Positions 33,535 through 46,704 of a DNA stretch of 64,000 nucleotides are shown piece after piece. Within the stretch, counting starts at the first letter, position 1. Each line of letters begins with the position of its first letter. The notes beneath the pieces were generated by a model. The model made no database searches, was not told the DNA's origin, and saw only the letters and a list, made by a program, of their open reading frames with translations. This DNA is from Dipylidium caninum (lineage: Eukaryota; Platyhelminthes; Cestoda; Cyclophyllidea; Dipylidiidae), in the NCBI GenBank assembly GCA_017562135.1, contig QEYB01000766.1, positions 1,364,001-1,428,000 of the forward strand, read 5' to 3'. The translations under genes and the position numbers were made by a program.

Positions 33535-35444
33535 GGCGACCCTCTACACTGCATTAAGCCTTCGTCCCGGCACTGGCCACATCGCCATCATCGTAATCAT
33601 CATAATCGTGCCCTTTTCCCCTCCTCACACCTCTACCTCCCAAAATCAATAAGCATCACGTGGTGGGCAACAACCGCCCGGCGATCGGGCCCTGAGGACC
33701 TGCCCGGGCTCGTTTCCTCTCGCACCGTCAACCTGTTTACCTAAGTAGCGGCCAACACACCCTCCAAGTGGGCAGATTCGCGAAGATGTCTGCCAGCCAA
33801 CGCGCACGAAGAACCACCCTGAGTGACGAGAGTTTGGGAGACCCCAGCCAGTCCAAGCGAGGTCTGCGGCGTCTTCTCGGCGAATCGGCCTCTAGAGGCC
33901 ATCGCCGACCCCTGCACATGTCTGGCTCCGCCCTCCGACAGGGAGGAAAACACGTAGGTGGTGACTTATTTTTATGGTAGACAGGTCGCGTCGACGGCCG
34001 CGGAGTCTCCCTTCGGGAGCACATGATGATTGCGTTTACGTGGCTTAATTGAGACACGCAAATGGCGCTGACGTTCGTGCCACTCACCCACCCACCCACC
34101 CACCTCGTGTGGTCGTCATTTTGTGTCATCTCCGCTCCCCGCCGCGCGCTACGTTGAAACGCATTTAAGGTTGAATTAGACAGTCTGAAATGTGACACAG
34201 TTCTGAAATAGAGTAAAACAATTGTAAAGGGACTTTTCGGCGCTATGACTTAAACGTGTGAACACAGACTGGGGTGAGGAGGCAAGCCGACACATCACAG
34301 CCACCACCACCTCCTCGAGGCAGGAGGGAAAACGCCTCCTGCCGTCTGCCCTGAGCTGACGGTCGACGTTTCCCCACGAGCGGCTGAAGCATCAGCACCA
34401 AAAATGAAAGGGGAGGAGGAAATAATGTTTTCTACGTAGACACCGAGACGAAATGGCCCAATCTGTAGACTTTCACATCTCCATCTTCTAATCCACTGTC
34501 TCTGGCTGTGACCCACTCCGCACAAATGTCTGCGGCTTCGGTTTGTTAGTTAACCTGCGATCGCAGAGGCCGTTAAACAAATCGTCTGATACTCCGGGAC
34601 TTTCATCAAATAGCTCCGAGTGATTGAGCGATCGTCAGCCTTCTCCCTTCCCATCAGGGGAGCTGGTTACGCTGACCAAAGACTGGCCATGAGAATCCTG
34701 AGAAGAGAACGACAATTTTTCACACCCTGATTCCCACCTACTGGACAACCTCTATGATAGGAGTGTTTGCCGCCCTGAGGAGAATGTGACTTAAGTTTTG
34801 AGGTGATTTTCCTCTTCAAACTAACAAGTGGGAGAGTTTCCAGACAGAGTGAAAACGTCGTAGTCGTTTCTCGCACACCTCTCGTCCCAAAATATATGGC
34901 GCTTGCATTTTTGGATCACAATTAATTGCTGATTGATAAGGAGTTCGGTCCATTTGAGAAGATGAGCATTATAAAAAGGTTGAGTAAAGGGCAGAATGAA
35001 CGGAAGACAAATGACGGCACTCAGCACGACTAGTAAATATGGGAGTCAGCAGCACCTAGAGACGGGCAACTTCTGTCCTTTCGGGTGCCACTGCTTTCTT
35101 GATAACCTCCAGAACTTCGCAAGAACGCGCCGGGGCATCAGCATGGCAAGAAGTCACTAAGCACGCATCAGGAGCCGTGACACACCATTCCACAAAAAAA
35201 CAACAGGGCACAACTGGACTCCCTTCAAATCATTAGCGACTGGAACACCCATCAAAATCAAAACAACGGCTCTATCGGCTTAAATTTAAGATTGAGACCA
35301 TCCTCATACGAAAGTTTGAAAAAGGAGCCCTTGGCCAACCCTCGAGAACAATTTAAAAAATGTCCCGTTAGATCTATTCACACAAATCAAAAAAGACTTG
35401 ATGGACTAGAGTGCAATCGTTAAAAAAGTGTCAACTAGATGATA
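33535..35444. other. Intergenic region, no gene seen
   Basis: Holds the promoter side of the minus-strand membrane gene and the 3' side of ADSS. A short (CCCA)n tract lies at about 34086-34104. Short open frames on both strands at 33737-34198 overlap each other and have no recognisable content. Confidence 0.5.
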
Positions 35445-37264
<1,820 letters not shown>

Positions 37265-37579
37265 ATGGAAAGTCTCCTGACAAGGCTTGTAACATATAAA
37301 CTGATGGATGGCTCTGGTCTATTGCATGGTTTCTTTAATCAGCCTATAGAAAAGTTATTGTTTTCATTGCTGCTTTTCATATCCATTATTGGCTCCTCCC
37401 TCTATGTCTTGCGTCACACTCGCTTTCACCGCCGGTCCTCTGCTCCCCAAGACAATACGCATAAAGTTGCAGATCCGCAACGGCTACTTAATATTTGGAT
37501 CGCTCAGAATCAGCATATCTGCGTGAATATCATGAATTTGTGCGCTGCATTTATTAACTGTTATACCGACAGGGTTAAG
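37265..37579 (+). CDS. Membrane protein exon 1
   Basis: The first ATG of the frame at 37265, donor AAG|gtaggg. It encodes the N-terminal membrane segment. The alternative donor gttaag ten bases upstream also exists but is weaker. Confidence 0.6.
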
Positions 37580-39021
37580 GTAGGGTGTAGCTTTCATCGT
37601 GACTTTCCTTTAGGTTCCGAAAGGAGTCAAAAACTTTTCATATTTATCGCGTGTATCTAGTCCTGTAATATATTCACGGAAATCTCAACCTACGGTATCG
37701 GCTAATTTAATGGTAGTTTATTTTGAGCACCTTGAGCCTCTACATTAGAGCATACCCGTGCTTATCACGGCAAATCGTCTTTCATTTTCTGGCGAGCGAC
37801 AGGGAAGTCAAAGGCTTTCCCATGTCAAATTTTCACTTAGTAATTTTTCACTCGAGGTAACTCCGGTTGCAACGTTTAATTTCAAAGGTTGTACTGAATT
37901 TGTCTTTCAATAATGTCGAATTAATTGCTCTTGGAGGAGTTCCTTCATATCCTCACTTTTCTTTGTCGATAGAATCTCCAGATCCAGTAAGAGTAAACTT
38001 TTCCTGTCTGAAAATTTAGCTGGAGAATGCCAAACAGGATCTTTTGTGTACAATTGAAGACATTGTCTCCAACTTGTCACTTATATGGAAAAATGCTGAC
38101 ACACTGCTAAAGAATCAGGAATTGGTTGAGGGCTCAAAAGAATGTTTTGAACTATTTTCTGATCTGGTATGCTTATGAATTAAACCCCTTCATTAAAATT
38201 ATTTCAAGGACTCAAAAGTGATAAAAGAAGATGAGGACTTGTATTCTTCTGTACTTTCACAAAATTCACACCCCAGATCTATAAAAACGGCCAAGGAGGA
38301 CACCAATATAACCTTTGAGCTTGATGCAAACATTTTAACAGAGTCAGTACATCCGCTGCCAGAGGCTGCTAGTTTAAGTGCTGTTGCTCTTGGTGAACAT
38401 TTGTACTCTGAGAATGCTTCGACGCCCACTAGCGAGTCGGACAATCCAAAGGAGATTATACCAGAGCCCGTGGTTTTGGCTCACAATCCTAGTTTGAAAA
38501 AGAGGCTCAATGAGAGCATCCATCGTCGTCATCGGCGCTCCGCTTCGGACTTTCTTGATCAAAACGTGGAAGAATCCACTGGGACTCATTTAACTGACAC
38601 GGACCCCACACCACTGGAACTCGAAATTCATCCGCCGGAAGAACATTGTGTCTCAGACCCGACTGAGGATAGATCGGTGCCTCTAGTGGCCACTCAGCGA
38701 TCTCTTAAGGTCACTGATGTCTCACCTCTTCATGAACGTGTGGCTCCTAATCTTGCATCAAAAAATCTACTGGTGAAGGTGGTCAAAGCGGACTTTATTG
38801 AACTCAAAAGTAAGCTAAAATATACTCGATTTTATGTGCTCCAGCGCAAGCTGCCGAAATTGATATGTTTCGTTTTCTTCTTCGCTAAAAGGTTCTTCCG
38901 ACGCCTATTGTGTCGTGGAACTGGACGAACCCTATCAACGGCACGCTACTCATGTGGTACCACCCTCGGAGCAGCTATTTTGGGATCAGCATTTGCTCTT
39001 GTAGGTACTCTGTTTTGTTGA
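37265..39021 (+). CDS. Uncharacterised membrane protein with N- and C-terminal hydrophobic segments
   Basis: Three exons keep phase 0: 37265-37579, 38020-38166 and 38209-39021, about 424 residues. Residues 31-48 form a membrane segment (KLLFSLLLFISIIGSSLYVL), and a basic stretch follows. Exon 2 gives an amphipathic helical region (LENAKQDLL to LFSDL) that may be coiled coil. Exon 3 is acidic and Ser/Thr-rich, with a basic SR motif (RRHRRSASDF). It ends in a second hydrophobic region (LICFVFFF) and a Gly/Ala-rich tail (GTTLGAAILGSAFAL) that could anchor the C-terminus. The donor-like gtaggt at 39001 may splice to an acceptor at about 39227, replacing the last few residues. I do not recognise the family. 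Confidence 0.65.
38020..38166 (+). CDS. Membrane protein exon 2
   Basis: Acceptor aatttag|CTG, donor CTG|gtatgc, 49 codons in phase 0. It is helical and Leu/Glu/Lys-rich. It is separated from exon 3 by an intron of only 42 bases. Confidence 0.65.
38209..39021 (+). CDS. Membrane protein exon 3
   Basis: Acceptor tttcaag|GAC, stop TGA at 39019-39021. A 270-codon open frame in an AT-rich region, unlikely by chance. It encodes the acidic middle and the hydrophobic C-terminus. Confidence 0.75.
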   Translation, partial: DSKVIKEDEDLYSSVLSQNSHPRSIKTAKEDTNITFELDANILTESVHPLPEAASLSAVALGEHLYSENASTPTSESDNPKEIIPEPVVLAHNPSLKKRLNESIHRRHRRSASDFLDQNVEESTGTHLTDTDPTPLELEIHPPEEHCVSDPTEDRSVPLVATQRSLKVTDVSPLHERVAPNLASKNLLVKVVKADFIELKSKLKYTRFYVLQRKLPKLICFVFFFAKRFFRRLLCRGTGRTLSTARYSCGTTLGAAILGSAFALVGTLFC

Positions 39022-39817
39022 TACACTTGGTGTGTTTCCTAAATAATCGTACATTCCAACAACGGAATTATTATATATCTGAGGCGGTGGATTAGGGCGT
39101 TTGTGATTTTCTTTTCTAACGAACCCACTCCGCATTTCGCTACATTATCACTTTTTTCGGGGAATCTTTTTATTGATTCCAACTTAAAAAACACCTACAA
39201 TTTCATTTATGCCTTTATATTTCAGTGGACTTAACAGCAACTCAAAACGTGCCGCATTTGAGGTTTTCGAATTATCCAAAAGGAGGAGTGAGTTACCGAT
39301 CTTTCTGATTCTTTTGAGTGGAAAAGTTTCATAACTTAGAGATGGTCCTTGAAAACAGCTTAAATTGCTGGATGCTTAACTGTTAGTGCAGCTATAAGTT
39401 GGACATCACATGTTAGTTTTAAAGTTGCATGAAACTCAATTTATCATTCAATTAAATCGTTATGTTATAGGTAACGTTTGGAGCAATATATCCTATTTTT
39501 ACTTGCACCATCATATGTGATTATTCGTTACAACTTTTAGTCCACACGTACGGGTCACTTCTGACACTGAGATAGATTCATCAAACGATGCATTTCAGAT
39601 AGAAATCAGATTTTGTCCTACTTCAACAAAACTTCAAGAAAAACTTAATTTTATATGGTACCCGTTTTCTGTCTGGGTATATTGTTTCCATTGTTTCTGT
39701 ACCTTTGTTCAGAACTACACTTTAAACAACATCACTCTTACTATAACCATGATACGCACTCTCTTTTGGATATTTGCGATTTTGCTTTTGGATAAAGTAT
39801 GACAAATGGTCCCGCCT

Positions 39818-39862
39818 CTCACATTTAAGTAGTGTAGATGCACTGCACTACTTAAATGTGAG
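39818..39862. repeat. Perfect inverted repeat, 17-base arms with 11-base loop
   Basis: The left arm 39818-39834 (CTCACATTTAAGTAGTG) and the right arm 39846-39862 are exact reverse complements, separated by tagatgcactg. Pairing does not continue beyond the arms. In RNA either strand would form a short stable hairpin. It could be a foldback remnant or a small structured RNA. The stem is shorter than a typical animal pre-miRNA. Confidence 0.85.
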
Positions 39863-40114
39863 CTATAGGTTAAATTCCTTTAAATATCACGACAAGTGGG
39901 TGGACGGTGAGAAAGCGTGAGAAAATTCATAAATGGCTCGCCAAATTAATCTGCTCGTGCATGATATACCCTGAGGAGTTTTTCATTTTATCCCTGCTTT
40001 GCATATTTCATCTTGCCGTTTTTCTCGTGTCACCACTGCGCGCACACGTGGCATTCAAGCAAGCGTAGCACAGTGTCTCCCCTTCCCCACCCCACCCTTG
40101 CACCCCTCCATGCA

Positions 40115-40193
40115 CCAATAGGATTAAGTGTGCACCTAGCCAATTGGTTGCTGTGTGCATGTGCACGCGCACAGCACCCTATTTATCGATTGG
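40115..40193 (+). promoter_or_regulatory. Candidate promoter with CCAAT boxes
   Basis: CCAAT at 40115-40119 and 40140-40144 and ATTGG at 40143-40147 and 40189-40193, with a TATA-like ctatttatc near 40180, all in a locally CG-rich patch within AT-rich DNA. It is a reasonable promoter for the downstream Ser/Ala-rich gene. Confidence 0.35.
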
Positions 40194-41354
40194 GGAGTGC
40201 GCACGCTTGAGGGCGGCGAGTGCTGGCGGGAGGACAGTGGTCGCAAAATCAGGCTTGTAAATGAATTATATCCGCGGCTTCTCTGTTCCCTGCCTAGCGT
40301 GTTGATGAAAAACGAGCCTTGAGCATCTCCCAACTCCATACTCATTTGCGCGAATTTAAAAAACCCCATGCTCGACAGACTTGGGTGGACAAAAAATTAT
40401 CCAATCGGTTTTAGGGGGTAGACTTGTAAAAGATGTCCATTGGAGGTCAACTGGAAGTCATATTTTACTATAGTCACTTGTTTCTCTAGCTTCGAGCCCC
40501 TATAAATTACCAATATTTCACCAGGCGTTAAACTGGGCTGTTATATCCTCCTATTCCGTCGTAATGATTTATGCGAGTTATACAGGCTTTAATAGAGGCC
40601 TTTAATTACTTGTTAATTACACGACAGGTAGTAAGTCTAGTAGCTTTCTAGTCAGTGCCGTATAAGTAGTTCGAATTAGTCGATTTCTAAATATACTTGA
40701 ATGATTATGGCGTCAGTACGACATTCCTCGGTAAAATTGTTTCTCATACCGCGTTTATTTTACCCCCCTACCATGTGAAATGCCGCATCAGACGAGAATG
40801 TTCTTCGTCTCGAGTGATCTACACTGTCGGACGAGTGAAGTGATGCTTGACAGCTTGTTGCAATTGGCATTTAAAAAAAGGCTCAGCAACTTAGAAGACT
40901 TTTACATTTATGTCTTGTTAATAAGCATAGTAACCTTTAAGTGTTATATCATAACCATTTTTGTCCAAGGGGAAAGATTTCGAACGACATTAGCAAGCGT
41001 ATTATAGCTTCGGCGATTGGACTTACGCATTTTTCACAAACTTTAGTGGATTGAGGTCATTAACTCTCGCATTATTATGTTCCTTCTTGAAACAAGTTCA
41101 AAGTACTAATTTCCATTGCTTAATGAGATTGAATATGTTAACCGGTGGATTAATCCAGATAAAAATGCAGGCATTTTGCCGAGTCACCAACAATACGTCC
41201 TTCATAGCCAACTTGTCTCTCAGTGCTACATACATGCGAGGGTGTATGCAAAGAACACAGTTGGAAGAATGTATTGACAAATATTGAGTGTGCAACCTTT
41301 TCAGCCTACTGCCAATCGGTTTGGTTTTACTCCAACTCCTTTTCCATCTCTCAG

Positions 41355-41608
41355 AATCCATTTCGCGCGGCTACGCTGAAGTCTACCTCCCGGAATTACT
41401 GACGAGTACGGCAGGCACTTGTTCGAGCCAGTTGCTGCGGTGTATTCCCCTAGATCCGAAACAGCACTCCTCCTCCACCTCAGGACTCGTCGGCTGCCCC
41501 AGCACCGGCGCCGGTGTTGGCGGTGGTGGAGTTAAATGGGAGTACACTTCCACCCCCGCCTCCAGCTCTGCCTCACTTCCCATCCGCAAACCAACCGTCA
41601 CCGCTGAG
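41355..41608 (+). CDS. Ser/Ala-rich protein exon A
   Basis: Acceptor ctctcag|AAT in phase 1, donor GAG|gtgcgc in phase 0. It encodes YAEVYLPELLTSTAG, QLLRCIPLDPKQ and a Ser/Gly/Val-rich stretch. The other two frames stop early. Confidence 0.6.
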
Positions 41609-44600
41609 GTGCGCTTGTCCCTTTCAAATTTTGCATTTTTGATATTTAGACAAGCGAGACCACTAACTTTGATTGTTCCATTTGTTACTTTTTTGAATTT
41701 GGGTGAGAACCGTGTTCTGTTAACTACAGTCCTAAATTTTTTCAATACATGGGAAATGCAGTCTTATTTAAAACCTCATTAGGAGCTAGCTTCTGTCGAT
41801 GGTTATCGACTTTAAAACTGAAATATTTTGGTTTTATTCTAGACTAGGAATGTTTGGCAACTCTCGAGTTAACTTTCCTTTCGTGGTTGGTTGTGACATT
41901 TGTGCCTAAACTCCTGCGAGCCCATACTATTTTCTCTAAGTGCTTTATCTATTCATACCTTTCATAGTTATTCATAAAAATTGTGTAACCGGTAGTTTTG
42001 GAGAATTGCTGGATTTTGAAATAGTGAAGACACCTCAAATATGAGAGAGGAATGGTATTATTTAAGCATAAGCCTTCTACACCAATGACATTGGGTGCAC
42101 CTTCGAAAGGGGCTTCTGTTAGCTTATTCACTTATGTTCAAAAGTAAGTCAGTGATCTGCTATTAAATAAGTCTATGGTTTGCGTGAGTATCCTAAATGC
42201 TCTCTCGTGTGGACGAGACCGAATGAGATTTGGGCTCATTATTACAGTTTAATTTCATGGAGCGAATAATGGACGATCCATTCACCGTGTGCAAGGGACG
42301 TTCGGGTGTCGGTTCGCCCGCACCACCATCGAAGCTGCATGCTGCGGAAACGACTTCGCCTGCATCCTCTTCGCATTCCTCACTCAGCCAGACCGCTGGC
42401 GTCGCCTCCGACTCCGTCGGAGTTAGTGTTGGGACCAACACCAGTGGGGATCGCTCCTCCCACGGTTCGAAAGGTAAAGTTTCCTACGTCCCCAGATCTT
42501 CCACTAAACTATAACTGCTCTCTTTAGTTGGCTTTTTTAGCCTTAATTAGAGCATAGGTTTTGGACAATTTTACTTATTCTTTTGTGCTTTTTTGCAAGC
42601 AATCATTGCCATATGCTGTTTAATTTGTCTTCCAACCTGATGGTTATCGGCGAATTCAACTTCGCTTAGGTTGAAAAAGGCGCATCTTTCATTAGGTGAT
42701 ATTCACGCAATCTCTTAACGTTCGAAAATTGGTCGAGGTGTTAGGGTGGATAAGTCCTGATGCCCATTTCATGACACTTAGGCTCCTTCCGTCTACGGAG
42801 GGCAGTCACTTTCAATGCGGACCGACGAGGTAGGTTTACCTGTACATCGGTACTGGGGGAGAAATCACCTCAAGATTGCATATTTTCCCTCACGCCGGTA
42901 TTGTCTCACCTTATCGGCATGTGCACGCCGTTTTATACACACTCTATTTGTGGTACTTGCACCTTTTTTCACCATTCACTCTGCCTACTATCAAAATCTC
43001 AACAAGACTTTCCTCCGCTTTGAACCCAAACAGTGGAAGCAATACGGGTCTACCGATGCCCCGTAAGGGAAGCGCTGCCTACGCAAAATTTTGAGCTTAT
43101 TTCGCATGTATCATCTAGGGGATGCACGCAAATAATTAATTTTTATCGTGAGTATTCACACTGACGTTAAGGTACAAAAGGATTGCTCAAAGCAACTGCA
43201 AAAGTTTTTTTGTCACACACACACACGCACACGCAGGCGGGACGCACTTTTTACTTGTGTTCACAGCCTTTTGTCCAGCTTGAGGGCGTTAAGAGTCAAT
43301 TACAGGCAACCTTGCGACCACCATATCTGCCTCATTTTTTCCAAATTTCGATATAAACAGAGAAGAACAGGATTATCTAGGCGGTGATTGGCAAGGGGAG
43401 CAAATAACTCTCCATTAACCCCTAGCTCTACTAAGGCCGGTGTAGTTCATTCCGTTTAGTGGACTGGCAAATACCACCCGACTCGCTTAACTGAGCTCCC
43501 ACCGCCTGTTCGCATTTCTTTAGCACTGGAGGAAATCAAGCAGTGCCCTACGAAATTTCGCCTATTACGCTTCCTCCTTTTTCTTTTTCTATTTTCAGAA
43601 GTGATAGAGACTAACGGACACTTGGAGGTCGGTGCTTCCTAGCTGCTGTTGCATGTGCTTTCGCGCGCACGCGCACGGCACGTACGCACGCGTGCGAGGG
43701 GAGCCTGCATGACGCCAGGCGAGACGCGCCTCCCCCCTCCCCCTCACCGCCCCCCCCACGCCCTCCGCGCACTCGACCAATGCGCGTGCTGGGTGCCCGC
43801 AGTGGGCGGTGCTGGGTGCACGCGCGGCGGGCACAATTGCCCCCGAGAGCAAGGGGCGGAGGGGGCGAGGCAGGGGGCCGGGGGCGCGGTGGACGGAGCG
43901 AGTGTGCATGTGTCTGCGCCTGTGTGCCTGTGACGTCATCGAGTCACGGTGTTCGCTACTTTCCGTCCCACAGGCCTCCGCGCCCATTTCCACCAGGCCA
44001 CGACTTCCCCGTCTCCTCCCCCCCCCCCTCACGCCCTCTACCGCTCCATGGATGCCCTGGATGAAGTGCGGGGGGTGAGGGGAAAGAAGCTCTCGAGGCA
44101 GATACTTGCCCTCCTCTCCCTGCCCGCGTCAGATGATATAACATCACCTGGAGTGTCCTCCATCCCCATTTCCAGGGCACACAGAAGGTGCTTTTCCGAA
44201 GTTGAAAAAATGCACATGGCACAGTTTAGAATTCTATTCACTTGGCGATCGAGCTCTTGCTTTAAACACTCTCCAAAATCCCCCTCCTCGCCTCCAGTCT
44301 ATAAAATTCCTCTGGTTTTTTAAACTACGTTTCCATGCGCACAAGCTCAATATTGATGGTAGTAAAAGATTCAGAAGTATTCTTGATTTAGCAGTCCATT
44401 GTCTGGGATACGAATTTAGTCAAATTTTTCATATTTTGAAAAACTAAAACAACCGCTGAAAAAGTTGTCTTATCGGCCTGCGAGGATGCAAAGAGGCCTT
44501 TTTTACACTGGTGATTCTTTTAGCAAAGTGAACTTTTGCCACATGAGTTATGACCGCTTTTGCCACTGCTCAGACGTGGGGCAGCGCCGGCCTTGACGTC

Positions 44601-46683
44601 TGTGACGTTGGCGATCCAGGTTTTCACGAGTCTCACGTAGTAATTAGACCACAATTGTAGTAGTGAAACCGAATTATACAACTGTCCCTTGTACAACGGA
44701 TTTATAATTACTTCATCCAGATAGTCATTGCCACTTTTGTCGATATGCGGAATGCCTTTTTGGCTTTACATGCGCAAAATCTGAACTTATCCCTTTGCGC
44801 ATTTTACACCCTCGCACGCACGACTTCATTTCCATTTTAAAATGAATCAGTGTTATCGCTTGGATGATGGCGCTATGCGGTGCATTCGTTGCATGCGAAC
44901 TGCCATTTGGAGCATAAACAGCAACTTTGCCCTTTTGTAGGCCGAAACCCCGAAGGACCTCACACCGACACCGCGCAGTACGTCCACTCAAAGTTTCATC
45001 AGCATTCATGTGTTTGCCACTTCTTATTGCCGACTTCGGCTGGTGTGCCTTTGCCCTTCGGCAGTGACGGTAACTGGTTTTCGCAATAGGCTGGGTCTCC
45101 TCCCCTTGAGAAGCGGCACTCTTGTGGCCAAAATTGTCAAAGTGCTGCCTAACTCTAGTGGAGGCTGTCCCACTTGCGCATTACACATATTAAATTTCCT
45201 CTTATTCGTTTGTTCCCCCACTCAATGAGAATGTCCAAAATAAAGTTGGTTTTAACCATCTGATTTTAAATGGACGAGGGCTGCAAGTTGACGCCATAAA
45301 TTTCTAATACAGCGGAGAGCGATGACCATTGCGAGAGTCGTCTTCATCGCTCCACTTCGGCACGGGGTTCACGTCTTTTCGAGCCGGCCTTCGAGAACCT
45401 GCGTCTGGCGGAAACCAACGCTGCACAGACCAATCGACAGCAGCACCGGGCGGCAGGCGGGTTCGGAGGCTTCCGGCGAAAGTCAGTGCCCCGTGGCCTT
45501 TCCAGTAGTTTCGGTGGCGGCAGCGGGGGCAGCTCAAATGTGGGCAACGCCTTCGGTCTGCTTGGACCAAGTTCCCAATTGGCCGGGGTAGTGGCAGGCC
45601 TCACTGCCGCCTCTGTCGAGTCCTCGGATGCTTCCGTGGATCCCTCAACAGCTGCAGCTGTTGCCTCAGCAGTAGTGGTGGCCGCCGCCACCGGACGCTC
45701 TACTTCCGCCTCTGCGCCCCTTGACCGAAGGGCACTGGCGGCCGGGGGCGGCGGTATTGCCACCGGCGGTCCAGTTGACAGTCTTTTTGAGACCACCGGC
45801 GCTTCCGTGGTTACTCTTGGCCAATCCGAGTCTGATCCACTAACGGACACTGTTGTTCGATATGCAGCCCCCGCAGCAAATATTGCAGGTAAATTAAAAG
45901 AAGACTTTTAAATTCTTCTCTCCCCTCATTTTACCAAATTTGTTAACCGTTTTGGTACGACTTTTCCTTTTGACGTAAAAAAATGGACATGTCACACATC
46001 CAAAAAGGGCTTAACCTTATAAATTGTCCGTCCGTCGGAGCAAGTGCAGCATGACACCATTCCCATTTAATTATCCTACCGGATTTCTTCTTCCACCTTC
46101 ATTTCTGTTTTGCAACCAATTTCTCCTCTCACCAAATTTTCATTATTTCATCCTCTCATTCAAATAATTATCTATTTGAAATGGAAAAATCTTACACAAT
46201 GGCGTCTGTAATTTAAAGTATTCTTCTGCCGACTTAGAGAGCCTCGGAACTTACTCAGCCCAGCTTCCGCCGAAGCGATCCGACGCTGGTGGGACGCGGT
46301 TGATGAATTTTTTCAAGTCTAAAAAGAAACCCCAGCAGCCTTCTGGTGGGTAACTTTTTGTCTCTCCACTACTCAATTTCCGAGGGTCATGTTAATTTGA
46401 ATAAATGGTGGAGACTTGTGAAGCGGCAGAATATTGCGCCTTCTACAGCAGCCTCCCCTACTGACACTGAGGCAGTAAACGTGCTGCTTTGCCATAAGTT
46501 GAGACGGAAGCTCGGTAATGTAGGAAATTTTTGCTTTCCAGGTCTGGCCCGCCTACTTTACCCTACAAAACCTCGAAGGTTCAGAATTTGATGCTATTTC
46601 GACAGAGGGATACCAGAGAATTCTTCACGGTGACCAAGTGCAGAAGGAGTAATATCACGTCTTCACTTTCCTCCCTCACCTAA
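41355..46683 (+). CDS. Uncharacterised Ser/Ala/Gly-rich protein, 3' part of gene
   Basis: Five exons join with agreeing phases: 41355-41608, 42248-42473, 45313-45888, 46238-46349 and 46542-46683, ending 15 bases before an AATAAA. Most of the sequence is low complexity (Ser, Gly, Ala, Val). More ordered islands are YAEVYLPELLTSTAG, NFMERIMDDPFTVCKGR, RLFEPAFENLRLAETNAAQT, FGGFRRKSVPRGLS (a basophilic kinase-like site), YSAQLPPKRSD and TRLMNFFKSKKKP. The first exon enters in phase 1, so at least one upstream exon is missing. These short motifs resemble intrinsically disordered adaptor or trafficking proteins, but no family was recognised. Two CG-rich blocks (40.1 kb and 43.6-43.95 kb) could be promoters. 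Confidence 0.65.
42248..42473 (+). CDS. Ser/Ala-rich protein exon B
   Basis: Acceptor attacag|TTT, donor AAAG|gtaaag. It starts NFMERIMDDPFTVCKGR and continues as a Ser/Thr-rich segment. Phase 0 in, phase 1 out. Confidence 0.65.
43640..43940. promoter_or_regulatory. CG-rich block with a cAMP response element
   Basis: An island of GCGC/CACG-rich DNA in an otherwise AT-rich intron. It has CCAAT near 43776-43780 and the full palindromic CRE TGACGTCA at 43931-43938. This looks like an internal promoter or enhancer for a shorter transcript of the surrounding gene. Confidence 0.4.
45313..45888 (+). CDS. Ser/Ala-rich protein exon C
   Basis: Acceptor taatacag|CGG, donor GCAG|gtaaat, phase 1 at both ends. 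The largest exon (576 bases), encoding ESDDHCESRLHRSTS, FEPAFENLRLAETN, FRRKSVPRGLS and a long Gly/Ser/Ala/Val-rich part. Confidence 0.75.
46238..46349 (+). CDS. Ser/Ala-rich protein exon D
   Basis: Acceptor gacttag|AGA, donor GGTGG|gtaact. It encodes ESLGTYSAQLPPKRSDAGG and TRLMNFFKSKKKPQQ. Reading through the donor would stop at once (TAA). Confidence 0.65.
46542..46683 (+). CDS. Ser/Ala-rich protein terminal exon E
   Basis: Acceptor tttccag|GTC in phase 2, stop TAA at 46681-46683. It encodes GPPTLPYKTSKVQNLMLF and EFFTVTKCRRSN. The stop lies 15 bases before AATAAA, which supports this frame. Confidence 0.55.
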
Positions 46684-46698
46684 CACACGCCCTCCGGA

Positions 46699-46704
46699 AA
46701 TAAA
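46699..46704 (+). terminator. Polyadenylation signal AATAAA
   Basis: Lies 15 bases after the stop of the Ser/Ala-rich gene. It implies a very short 3' UTR and leaves about 1.3 kb before the coronin TATA box. Confidence 0.6.

Larger units (their letters stand above)
39022..41354. other. Intergenic region, no gene seen
   Basis: AT-rich. It holds a perfect hairpin at 39818-39862 and a CCAAT-rich patch at 40115-40193. Short open frames at 40780-41007 and 41051-41287 may include 5' exons of the next gene, but no phase-consistent donor could be fixed. Confidence 0.45.

Noticed and set aside
43217..43240. CA-rich microsatellite, also at 59915-59938 and 63027-63041, with GT repeats at 50595-50610
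   Set aside because: Ordinary dinucleotide repeats without evidence of function.
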